Position numbers and translations under genes: made by a program. DNA of 64,000 nucleotides from Acytostelium subglobosum LB1 (Eukaryota; Evosea; Eumycetozoa; Acytosteliales; Acytosteliaceae), in NCBI RefSeq assembly GCF_000787575.1, contig NW_012236519.1, forward strand, positions 248,001 to 312,000, written 5' to 3'. Below are positions 55,758-64,000 of the stretch, in pieces (within the stretch, counting starts at the first letter, position 1; each line of letters begins with the position of its first letter). The notes beneath the pieces were generated by a model. The model worked only from the letters and a program-made list of their open reading frames with translations. It ran no database searches and had not been told where the DNA came from.

Positions 55758-57587
55758 ATGGATAAACTCTCAACATATGTCATCAAGTATGTGATAAATA
55801 TTATTAGACAACAACAGGATAATGGCGATTCATGTCTGATTGATCTGTTGTGTCTTGGTCTTTCATGCAAGAGATTATGGGAGATAATGATTGTGGAACT
55901 AAGCCAAAGCAATCAAACTGGATTGGTATATATGACTGATGGCGATAGTGATGTGACATCATTGCAACATGAGGGCTTTCAAACCTGGTTGAAACTCAAA
56001 TCATCATCAAGGCCTGCTTTCTGGACCAGAGCAGCGCGCTCCGATCGCAAATACATCCAACACTCAACACCGCCAACGACTGCCTCAACACTATATATCC
56101 GGCCAAGCCTGAACGTTCCCCTCAACGACTATCGGCTCCAATCACTGCATTCAATCACCGCGATGGTCTGTGGTATGAGGTACAATCAGACGATCACCCA
56201 TGATTCACTTCCACCATCACTCACATCCTTAAGGCTAGGCACAAAGTTCAACCAACAGATTGTCCTGGGATCATTGCCCAGTATATTAATGTCGTTGGAG
56301 TTTGGCAGACAGTTCAATCAACCATTCAAACCTGGTTCGCTACCTGATTCCATCACCAGCCTAATGTTTGGCAAGGATTACAATCAACCTCTAACAGGCT
56401 CAGTCTTGCCCTCATCCCTGCTATCACTTGTCTTTGGTGACTATTTCAACCAGGTCATCAAAACAGACACTCTCCCATTATCTCTGACGTCATTAACCTT
56501 TGGTTCAAGCTTCAATCAACCAATTGACGATGCTCTGCCACCTCGCTTAAGCACATTGAAGCTTGGAGAAAGGTTTGATCAAGAGCTCACACGACACGAC
56601 TCCATCGTCACACTTCAGATATCAATCCAAGGCTACAGAAGGATTGATACCAAGAGCTATCCTCGCTCACTCAGATCATTATCATTGGTTGGCCTAACAC
56701 TACCAATGCCCGCCGTACCCGACACAATCACCGAGTTGAATTTCATTGGCATTCTACATGTACCGATTAAACAGATGGTTGGCAAGGCACTGGTTCACTC
56801 GTCGGTGACCTCACTTACATTTGGCTATATCTTCAATCAGAAGATACCACCTAAAGTCTTGCCAATCAACCTCAAGACCCTGGTGATTGGTGACAACTTC
56901 AATCGACCATTGCCAATGAATGCACTGAGATCACTTACATCCATATCGTTTGGAAGATTGTACGCTCTACCATTGACCGACATGCCTCCGAGTTTGACAT
57001 CATTGACATTGTTCAAGTTGTATGATTTCCAGGTCATCCCTAATCATGTCAAACATCTACAGTTGACCTCACACTACACCATCAGTGATCTTCAGGGTCC
57101 TTCAAAGTCCCCTCTGCCTAGTATCTTCTATGTTTTGGAATCAATCACATTGTTGTACACGGTGAACTATAATGATTGTCCAAAGCTACCAATTATCAAG
57201 TCATTGATGTCATTGTGTCCCAACACAAGTAACATACATGCCCATCTGCGTACGCAAATTGTTGAACAATTTGCGACAATACACATCAGGAGAACATCAT
57301 CAGCAGGATACCACGAACAACCATTAAGACCACGACAACAACCGGATCATGCATGGTGTCAAGTACAACATATACACTGTGAACAAAGAGAGAATGTGTT
57401 GTTACACCATGTCGTCAATGGTTACAGTTCAAGTTGGTACGATAACAACAATAAGGATATGACTCTGAGGTTAGGATGTGCAGATGATGATGATCAATCA
57501 CAAGATGGTGGTGGCAATCAATCGTGGCTGAAAGGATTGACAATATCTACCCTTGACTTCTTCTTTGGACATTTTTTCAAAGACTAG
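55758..57587 (+). CDS. FNIP-repeat protein 5 with C-terminal hydrophobic tail
   Basis: Intronless, 609 residues from the ATG at 55758 (MDKLSTYVIKYVINIIRQQQ). Very close to gene 4: identical WLKLKSSSRPAF and KYIQHSTPPT, and the same order of repeats (FNQQIVLGSLPSILMSLEFG, FNQPFKPGSLPDSITSLMFG). The tail has NTSNIHAHLRTQIVEQF and HIRRTSS, an Asp/Asn-rich stretch, then WLKGLTISTLDFFFGHFFKD, where the anchor seen in gene 4 has gained charged residues and may no longer span a membrane. It starts 127 bases after gene 4. Confidence 0.9.
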   Translation: MDKLSTYVIKYVINIIRQQQDNGDSCLIDLLCLGLSCKRLWEIMIVELSQSNQTGLVYMTDGDSDVTSLQHEGFQTWLKLKSSSRPAFWTRAARSDRKYIQHSTPPTTASTLYIRPSLNVPLNDYRLQSLHSITAMVCGMRYNQTITHDSLPPSLTSLRLGTKFNQQIVLGSLPSILMSLEFGRQFNQPFKPGSLPDSITSLMFGKDYNQPLTGSVLPSSLLSLVFGDYFNQVIKTDTLPLSLTSLTFGSSFNQPIDDALPPRLSTLKLGERFDQELTRHDSIVTLQISIQGYRRIDTKSYPRSLRSLSLVGLTLPMPAVPDTITELNFIGILHVPIKQMVGKALVHSSVTSLTFGYIFNQKIPPKVLPINLKTLVIGDNFNRPLPMNALRSLTSISFGRLYALPLTDMPPSLTSLTLFKLYDFQVIPNHVKHLQLTSHYTISDLQGPSKSPLPSIFYVLESITLLYTVNYNDCPKLPIIKSLMSLCPNTSNIHAHLRTQIVEQFATIHIRRTSSAGYHEQPLRPRQQPDHAWCQVQHIHCEQRENVLLHHVVNGYSSSWYDNNNKDMTLRLGCADDDDQSQDGGGNQSWLKGLTISTLDFFFGHFFKD

Positions 57588-57746
57588 GCTACACCATGGT
57601 CATGATGGACAACGGATATTTGTTGATCAAATCGATCAAAAGTTGGAAATTTGAATGAATAAAGCTCATTCATTGGATGACCAAACAATGTTATAAACAA
57701 AGAGATAAAGATATATATATATATGATTGATTGATTGATTAGAAGT

Positions 57747-59559
57747 ATGGACAACCTTACAACTTATGTTTTAAACTATTTGATAAAGATTATTAGACAA
57801 CTACAACAACAGGATGATGGCGATGATGATGAAGATACATGTTTGATTGATCTGTTGTGTCTTGGTCTGACTTGCAAGAGACTATGGGAGATAATGATGG
57901 TGGAACTACGTCAAAGAAATAGACCTCGATTAGGTTTTATCACTTATGGAAAGAGTGAGGAGGGACCTTGGATACCTGATGGCTATCATATATGGAAGAA
58001 ACTCAAATCATCATCATCATCACCAAGACCTGCATACTGGACAAGATCAGCGCGTTCCGATCGCAAATACATCCAACATTCGACACTGCCAACGCATGCC
58101 TCAACACTGTATATCGAACCAAACCTGAACAATCCCCTCAACGACTATCACCTTGACACCAATCACTCTATCACCTCACTTGACTGTGGCCTGTCGTTCA
58201 ATCAGTTGATCACCAATGACTCACTCCCACCATCACTCAAATCCTTAAGGATAGGCACACTCTTCAACCAACAGATTGTCCCGTGTTCGCTACCCAACAC
58301 ATTGAGGACGTTGCAGTTCGGCCTAGACTTCAATCAACCATTGACCCAAGGTTCACTGCCCGACTCCCTCACCTGTTTGGAGTTTGGAAGAGATTACGAT
58401 CAAACTGTCCCTGCCTCAGTCTTGCCCTCCTCCCTTCAATCACTTGTCTTTGGTTCATGCTTCAACCAAAGTATCGTGGAAGACTCACTTCCATTGTCTC
58501 TAACGTCATTAACCTTTGGTCTAAATTTCAATCAACCAATAGACCATGCGCTGCCACCTTGTCTTCGCATATTGAAGCTTGGAAGTATTTTCGATCATGC
58601 TCTGGCACGTCTCGACTCCATCGTCAAACTTCAGATATCATTCATAGCCTTTGAGAAGATGGACGGCGTGTACTACCCTCCAACACTCAGATCGTTAACA
58701 CTCATTGGCCAAACAACACCACTGAGCACAATACCCGACACACTCACCGAANTTGAACTTTGCTGAACTTGCCGATACACCTATTCAACAAACAGTTGGC
58801 AATGCATTGCTGTCCTGCACCTCACTGACCTCATTGTCATTTGACTACCTCTACAATCAGGAGATACCAAAGCAGTTCTTGCCAATGAACCTGAGGAACC
58901 TGGTGTTTGGCGACTACTTCAATCAATCGTTACAAAAGATTGATCTTGGATCGCTCACTCATCTCTCACTTGGAAGATTCTACGAACGAACATTGGCAGA
59001 CATACCTCCGAGTGTAACATCATTGACATTGCACAGAATCCGAGACCATCAAGCTATCCCAGGTCATATCATACATCTACAGTTGACCGGAGAATACTCC
59101 ATCAACCCTGATCCAGACGAGCAACCACAGGCAATCACACTACCTCGTGTGGACAATGTATTGGAATCAATCACTTTATTCATCAAGGTGAGGTTGCATG
59201 ATTGTCCAAAGCTACCAGTGATCAAGTTGTTGTTGTCATCATGTCCAAACACAAAGAACATTCACGCCGAGTTGGGTACACCATTCATTTATCAGTTTGA
59301 GACTCTACACATCAGGAGGACAACACAACAGCAAGCATGGTGTAAAGTACAACATATATACTGTGGACAAAGAGAGAATGTATTGCTGCACTACTATGAC
59401 ATCAATGATTATCAAAAAGGAAAGTATAACATTAAGAAGAAGAAGAAGACTGGTGGTAATATGAGGATAGGATACACAGATGTTGATTCTCGAGTTGGTG
59501 ATGGTGGTCAATGGTCTCACAAGATGATGGACTTTATCTTTAGAAAGTCGGACAAGTAA
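57747..59559 (+). CDS. FNIP-repeat protein 6 (frame broken by one N)
   Basis: Intronless, about 604 residues, from the ATG at 57747 (MDNLTTYVLNYLIKIIRQLQ). The F-box-like block is TCLIDLLCLGLTCKRLWEIMM and the repeats match genes 4 and 5 (FNQQIVPCSLPNTLRTLQFG, FNQPLTQGSLPDSLTCLEFG). A single N at 58752 separates the two halves; removing it restores DTLTE-LNFAELAD, exactly as in genes 4 and 5 (SLTKLNFVELAN), so I treat the gene as intact. The tail ends KMMDFIFRKSDK without a membrane helix, so the anchor has been lost. Last gene of the cluster. Confidence 0.88.
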
Positions 59560-60086
59560 ACATCTGGCGCGACCCATCATTGGTATTACTTGTTTGTCTT
59601 TGATTGTTTGGGGTGTTGTTATGGAGGATTATCCAACTCGGACTTCCTACGCATAAACAACGGTAATGGCTATTCTCTAGTAAGTATATTGTACAAAAAG
59701 TAGCTATTTAACCCTGCCAATGATGATTATCAAAGTTAATCAGTCTCAATGAGAGACACTCATACTGACACTGGCACTGGTACTGTCACTGATGATGGTA
59801 CTGGCGAGACATGGAAACCATCCCAATTTACAATTGGATACTTGAACAAAATAGAGCACTAGTTAAAATAGGGACAACTTTCGTGACATCTGTCCAGACA
59901 ATCAACAGAGCGAAACACATCAACCAAGTACCAACAATCAATACACACAATTATACACCTTGGAATCATTCCAAACTATATGAACGAATGAATGAATGAA
60001 TGAGTATGGATATGGGATTGGAGGAGTTTCCAGGCAACTATCACCTGGCGTATAAAGGGTAAAGATGTTATTCAAATGAATTTAAA
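59560..60086. other. Convergent region after the FNIP cluster
   Basis: About 530 bases between the last FNIP gene (plus) and the tyrosinase (minus). It contains an ACTGGCACTGGTACTG-type imperfect repeat near 59770-59800, a copy of the near-palindrome TGGAATCATTCCA at 59961-59973 and an ATGA tract at 59985-60005. No gene seen. Confidence 0.5.
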
Positions 60087-61175
60087 TTAGAAACCATTCT
60101 GGACATTGATTGATGAGATCAATGTGTTGATGTTGTTAATGGCAGCATTGGCTTGGTCAATGTCGAGACCCATGGCACGATCCTCAGTCATTGGTGGGTT
60201 GAGTGGCAGCTGGGATGGGGACTCGGTGAACTCGAGGGCAGCGACCAATGGGCTGGTGCCAGCAGAGGTGGTGTACTTGTATCCGTAGGCGGTGATGTTC
60301 ATCACTTGGGCCACGGTGACGTTGGGTGTGCCGACAAGTATGTCGTTCACACTGGCGGGTTGGTGGCGACAGCCTAGTCTGTTACCACAGGTGGTGTTGC
60401 AGAGTGGGCCCTCGTAGATGGCACCCTCCGTCACGTTGATGTTTTGCCAGTCGGCCCAGATCTTGTCAATGAATGAGTGGTGCGACCAGAAGATGGCGTC
60501 GTTGGGCGAGGCAGTGCCGGCCATGTCTCCGCCAATGCCGTGATGGAAGTTGTTGTGTGGACCAGCCTCGATGGTGGAACGCAGGGAGTTGTAGTCTGGG
60601 CTAGAGTTGAGCATCTTGTGCATGAGGGCTGGGCTGGGCATGGAGGTCATCCAGAATGGGTTGTACTCACGGGTGAGACATTGTCCTGGGGGGTCAGTCT
60701 CGTCGATTCCATCGTAAAACGTGAGCCAGTTGGCGCACAGACCGTTGCGGATGCAGTGCTTGGTGGCGGTGCCAGTGGGCGAGCCAAGGTACTTGGAGGT
60801 CATGACGGCAGAGGCGTTGATTCCCTTGTAGTCGAGGGTCCAGTCCCAGTAGGGGACAGAGATGGATGAGTTCTTGGACACCTGCTGGAGTGCGAGCTCA
60901 AAAGTGCGCACGAACCATCTGTGCCATGGGAGCAGGGGTGAGCAGCCGTGGATGACATCGTAGTTCTCGACGTGGATGCGGACAAAGTCGTCATAACGTG
61001 ATGCGTTGGGGTTGAATGTAGATGGTGTGGCTCTCAACTTCTTGATAGCGTTTGAGTAGTTGTCCCACTCCTTGGTGGACATCTTGCGCACCTCCTTGCG
61101 CTCCACCAGTCCAGACACGCAGCTCACCACACAGATGGCCACCAACAACACTGTCAATAACTTAACACTGAACAT
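60087..61175 (-). CDS. Secreted tyrosinase (type-3 copper oxidase)
   Basis: Oxidises phenols to o-quinones using a binuclear copper centre. Single exon, 362 residues. Signal peptide MFSVKLLTVLLVAICVVSCVSG. The CuA site is spread over IHVENYDVIHG (His68, His76) and LLPWHRWFV (His85). The CuB site has GPHNNFHHGIGGDM (His207, His211) and NDAIFWSHHSFIDKIWADW (His232 or 233). SVPYWDWTLDY is the family's conserved strand. Several N-glycosylation sequons are present (for example NSSI, NVTE, NTTC). Cys pairs suggest disulphides. No membrane anchor. Strong C-ending codons. It may cross-link or pigment extracellular material such as stalk or spore coats; that role is inference. Confidence 0.93.
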   Translation of the reverse strand: MFSVKLLTVLLVAICVVSCVSGLVERKEVRKMSTKEWDNYSNAIKKLRATPSTFNPNASRYDDFVRIHVENYDVIHGCSPLLPWHRWFVRTFELALQQVSKNSSISVPYWDWTLDYKGINASAVMTSKYLGSPTGTATKHCIRNGLCANWLTFYDGIDETDPPGQCLTREYNPFWMTSMPSPALMHKMLNSSPDYNSLRSTIEAGPHNNFHHGIGGDMAGTASPNDAIFWSHHSFIDKIWADWQNINVTEGAIYEGPLCNTTCGNRLGCRHQPASVNDILVGTPNVTVAQVMNITAYGYKYTTSAGTSPLVAALEFTESPSQLPLNPPMTEDRAMGLDIDQANAAINNINTLISSINVQNGF

Positions 61176-62842
61176 ATTTGATTGATTGATTGATTGAACG
61201 AATGAATGAATATGTCTTGTCCTTGATTGTTTGTCCTATGTCTATGTTCCAGTTGTATTTATAGTCGAGTGGACTATAAGTGTCCTTTCGATAATGGGCA
61301 TGATCCATGAATGGACTTGTCGGTGCAGGGCTCGCACCTTATATCCCGACCTTCAGACCATTGTCGGTGCTCAGTGATGCAAAGATGTGAAGATATCCAA
61401 TCAATTAGATGTCTATATATTTGAAATCACGTCAATCACGTCGAATCATTCATTCAATAATTCATTAATTCAGACATCGTTTGAGTTGCCCTTGATCAAG
61501 GGCCAAGTATACCTCCTGTACACAGTAGTACTGTTGGGTAGTGGTAGGGCAGGGCAAGGACCTTGGTTGCCCTTTGGATGGATGTGGTGCTGGGGATTCC
61601 TGTCTCGACTTGTGTCTTTAGTCTTAGTCTAGTCTTGTGTCCACTCCCCACACACTGTGAGGCATGTGTCTATCTCGTGTTAGTCGAGGTACTTACAGTG
61701 GCTATGACCCATTCAATGTCGTTGAGTTTCATACCACACGCGCGCGAAATAATAATTATAATCAATCAATCGTTTCCAAACAAATCAATGATGGTGGACC
61801 TCCTCTATCTTACTTCCTCACTTACCTACTTTATAATCTTGTGGACATTTAGACCAATGTGGCAAACATTTAAAATAACTACTTTCATCATTGATCACAC
61901 GATTCCATTGATCATTGACTGACGCGACCAGACCACACATGAATATGAATGTTCAACTATTCATTCATTCATTTGTTCATTCAATTATTCACATCAATCA
62001 AATAATTATTATTTCTTGTTGTTGTTATTGAAGAGGGATATTATTTACTTTGTTGATAATTGATTGATTGATCGATTAGTTGACTGATTGGTAGTTAGAT
62101 CACTCTGTCAGAGGTGCACCCTACCCTACACTTCCCTGGTATCGGCTGCGCAACACTGTTGTACTCAGTGAGGCCAACCCAACGAACCATGCACCGGTTT
62201 CTCTCTTTTGGTCTGGTCAACGCTTGCAGTCCCAAGACACACCTGAAACCCCGCCCAGCCGGCTCAAATGCTCAATTCGTTGGATGAGAGCGGCAGTTTT
62301 TTTTTTTNTTGATTTATTTTTAATTTTTGCATCACTTTAATTTGATCTATTTTTAAAAATGATTTTTCATTCATTGGTGTGTGAGGGATTGAATGAATGA
62401 GGGCGCCATCATCCATCTTGAGAATTCAAGGCTCCTCACACATATTATTATGTTTCACTCGCTCACTCACTTTCTTCCTTGCTTGCTCGCACATTTCACA
62501 CTTACAGATAGATAGATAGATAGATTTATATATATATATATTATTTGTGGTTCTCAAGTGATTCTCTGTCCCCATCCAGCCCACTATTATATTATTATTT
62601 CAGACGATCGTGACACACACTTCATCAATCAATCAATCAATCAGTCAGTCAGTCAATTATAACATTACATCAACTTATAACATTGCATAACCCCCATCCA
62701 TCTAATCAATCAAATATATATATAATATAATACATATACATATATATATATTTACAACAACAAACAAACAAACAAACAAACAACAATAACATTATTTGTA
62801 GCAGTAGTAGTTTAAAATCACTTTTAAAGAAAGAGAAGAAAT
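61176..62842. other. 1.7-kb intergenic region, tyrosinase to poly-Ser gene
   Basis: Divergent interval. It contains a perfect 16-bp palindrome GCCCTTGATCAAGGGC at 61488-61503; a GC-rich block at 62110-62300 that ends in a T-run with one N (62299-62311); a GATA repeat near 62509-62523; a TCAA/TCAG tract at 62625-62655; and AT microsatellites at 62526-62540 and 62710-62755. The GC-rich block shares a motif with 11242-11282. No protein-coding gene is convincing. Confidence 0.5.
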
Positions 62843-63932
62843 ATGGACTCAAAATGGTTCTTGATCGTTTTCCTTGCATTCTTGGTAGTGTTGCCAAGCA
62901 TTGTCAATCCATACCGCAAGAGTGTAACAATAACAAACAAAGAGCCATCACTCGATATCTATCATCTTAAGAGGTATGTTTAGGATGATGATCAACTCAA
63001 CAACAACGTGATGATAAAATAACTAACAAACGACATTATTATTTTCAATAATATTTAGACAAGGTGCTTCATCGAACAACAACTTAAACATTGCGTCTCT
63101 GTTGACTCAATCCTACTCAAATATCCTATCTCATTCATCATCATCGAGCTCAAGCAGTTCATCATCTTCATCATCATCTTCATCATCTTCATCTTCATCA
63201 TCATCATCATCCTCATCATCCTCATCATCATCATCAAGCAGCAGCAGCAGCAGCTCATCCAGCAGCTCGAGCTCATCCAGCAGCTCGAGCTCTTCAAGCA
63301 GCTCTTCATCGTCAAGCAGCTCCTCGTCATCAAGCTCTTCATCGTCAAGCAGCTCATCCTCTAGCTCGTCTTCAAGCAGCTCTTCGTCATCAAGCTCTTC
63401 GTCGTCAAGCAGCTCCTCGTCGTCAAGTTCTTCATCGAGCTCTTCAAGCAGCTCCTCGTCATCAAGCAGCTCTTCGTCATCAAGCTCGTCTAGCAGCTCT
63501 TCGTCGTCAAGCAGCTCTTCATCGTCAAGCTCATCGTCAAGCAGCTCTTCGTCGTCTTCAAGCAGCTCTTCATCAAGCAGCTCCTCATCGTCAAGCAGCT
63601 CTTCCTCTAGCTCGTCGTCAAGCAGCTCTTCATCTAGCTCAAGCTCATCTTCGAGCTCCTCATCGTCCAGCAGCAGCTCNTCATCATCNTCATCNTCATC
63701 NTCATCNTCATCATCNTCNTCNTCATCNTCATCNTCATCATCNTCTTCATCAATCTCATCTTCATCANNNNNNNNNNNNNNNNNNNNNNNNNNNNNNNNN
63801 NNNNNNNNNNNNNNNNNNNNNNNNNNNNNNNNNNNNNNNNNNNNNNNNNNNNNNNNNNNNNNNNNNNCATCATCNTCATCATCATCATCATCATCATCAT
63901 CTGCCGACTCGACCTCTCTGTTTATTAGATAG
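62843..63932 (+). CDS. Secreted poly-serine protein (interrupted by assembly gap)
   Basis: Exons 62843-62973 and 63059-63932. The first exon encodes a signal peptide (MDSKWFLIVFLAFLVVLPSIVNP) and NPYRKSVTITNKEPSLDIYHLKR; the second continues RQGASSNNNLNIASLLTQSYSNILSHS and then more than 190 uninterrupted serines. All six Ser codons are used, in mixed order. Single Ns start at 63680, and a 100-N placeholder gap covers 63768-63867, so true length and frame are unknown. After the gap the chain ends SSSSADSTSLFIR and a stop. Such Ser-rich secreted proteins may be heavily glycosylated or phosphorylated; no domain is recognisable. The minus-strand poly-Asp/Glu/Leu frame is its shadow. Confidence 0.75.
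63768..63867. other. Assembly gap of 100 N
   Basis: Exactly 100 consecutive N bases, the usual placeholder for a gap of unknown size, flanked by bases with an N every three to six positions. It sits in the TCN-rich serine repeat, which explains why assembly failed. Confidence 0.98.
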
Positions 63933-64000
63933 ATGAGGGATATAATACAATAAATATAATAATAATAATAATAATATAACATTGATCATTGACTGTTTCA

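Noticed and set aside
61480-61735. Possible two-exon mini-gene on the minus strand (MKLNDIEWVIAT, donor GTAAGT, later EVYLALDQGQLKRCLN)
   Set aside because: About 33 residues, no homology, and the acceptor choice is arbitrary.
63131-63982. Long minus-strand frame of Asp/Glu/Leu
   Set aside because: It is the complement of the serine-repeat exon; the plus strand has a signal peptide exon and a proper splice, the minus strand has neither.
1-64000. Transposons, retroelements, CRISPR arrays, rRNA and tRNA genes
   Set aside because: No reverse transcriptase, integrase, transposase, long terminal or spaced direct repeats, or canonical RNA genes were recognised by reading; a database search could still find degraded ones.

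Overview
The window reads as nuclear DNA of a dictyostelid social amoeba. The evidence is the gene content (a Roco kinase, a family-5 cAMP-receptor-like GPCR, mcfT-type mitochondrial carrier, filamin-HECT ligase, and a cluster of FNIP-repeat proteins with F-box-like N-termini), short introns of about 50-100 bases with GTATGT or GTAAGT donors, and AATC/GATT-rich non-coding DNA. The base composition is clearly less AT-rich than D. discoideum, so a higher-GC lineage (for example an Acytostelium-like or other group 2/3 species) is likely; the species is inference. The sequence is a draft: it has single N bases at 35725, 58752 and 62309, scattered Ns from 63680, and a 100-N gap at 63768-63867.

Left part (1-32224), mostly intron-bearing housekeeping genes: AP-4 epsilon adaptin (5'-truncated), a small multi-pass membrane protein, a Crl-type GPCR, a three-ADF-H-domain actin-binding protein, complex I subunit NDUFA5, a membrane-anchored filamin-HECT ubiquitin ligase, the Golgi coiled-coil protein CASP, an UNC93-like transporter, three tandem intronless SAM methyltransferases, a small secreted BP74-like protein, an AlgH/UPF0301 protein, an mL44-like mitoribosomal protein, eRF1 and a sigma-like GST.

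Middle (32225-47986): a 1.7-kb intergenic block carrying an unusual set of perfect inverted repeats, then a Na+/K+-type P-type ATPase, a small tail-anchored SAM-like protein, mitochondrial carrier mcfT, and a very large Roco kinase whose N-terminus looks like RasGAP and whose Roc domain has lost the P-loop lysine.

Right part (48212-64000): six head-to-tail intronless FNIP-repeat genes, with an isolated HSP70 substrate-binding fragment wedged between the third and fourth on the opposite strand; then a secreted tyrosinase, a 1.7-kb intergenic region, and a secreted poly-serine protein interrupted by the assembly gap. No transposon, retroelement, tRNA, rRNA or CRISPR array was recognised.

Cross-cutting signals worth following: an exact 13-base near-palindrome (TGGAATGATCCCA, either strand) shared by introns of four unrelated genes, with close variants in three more; strand-specific TCAA tracts next to 3' splice sites; and the structured block at 32852-33397, which could encode a non-coding RNA.
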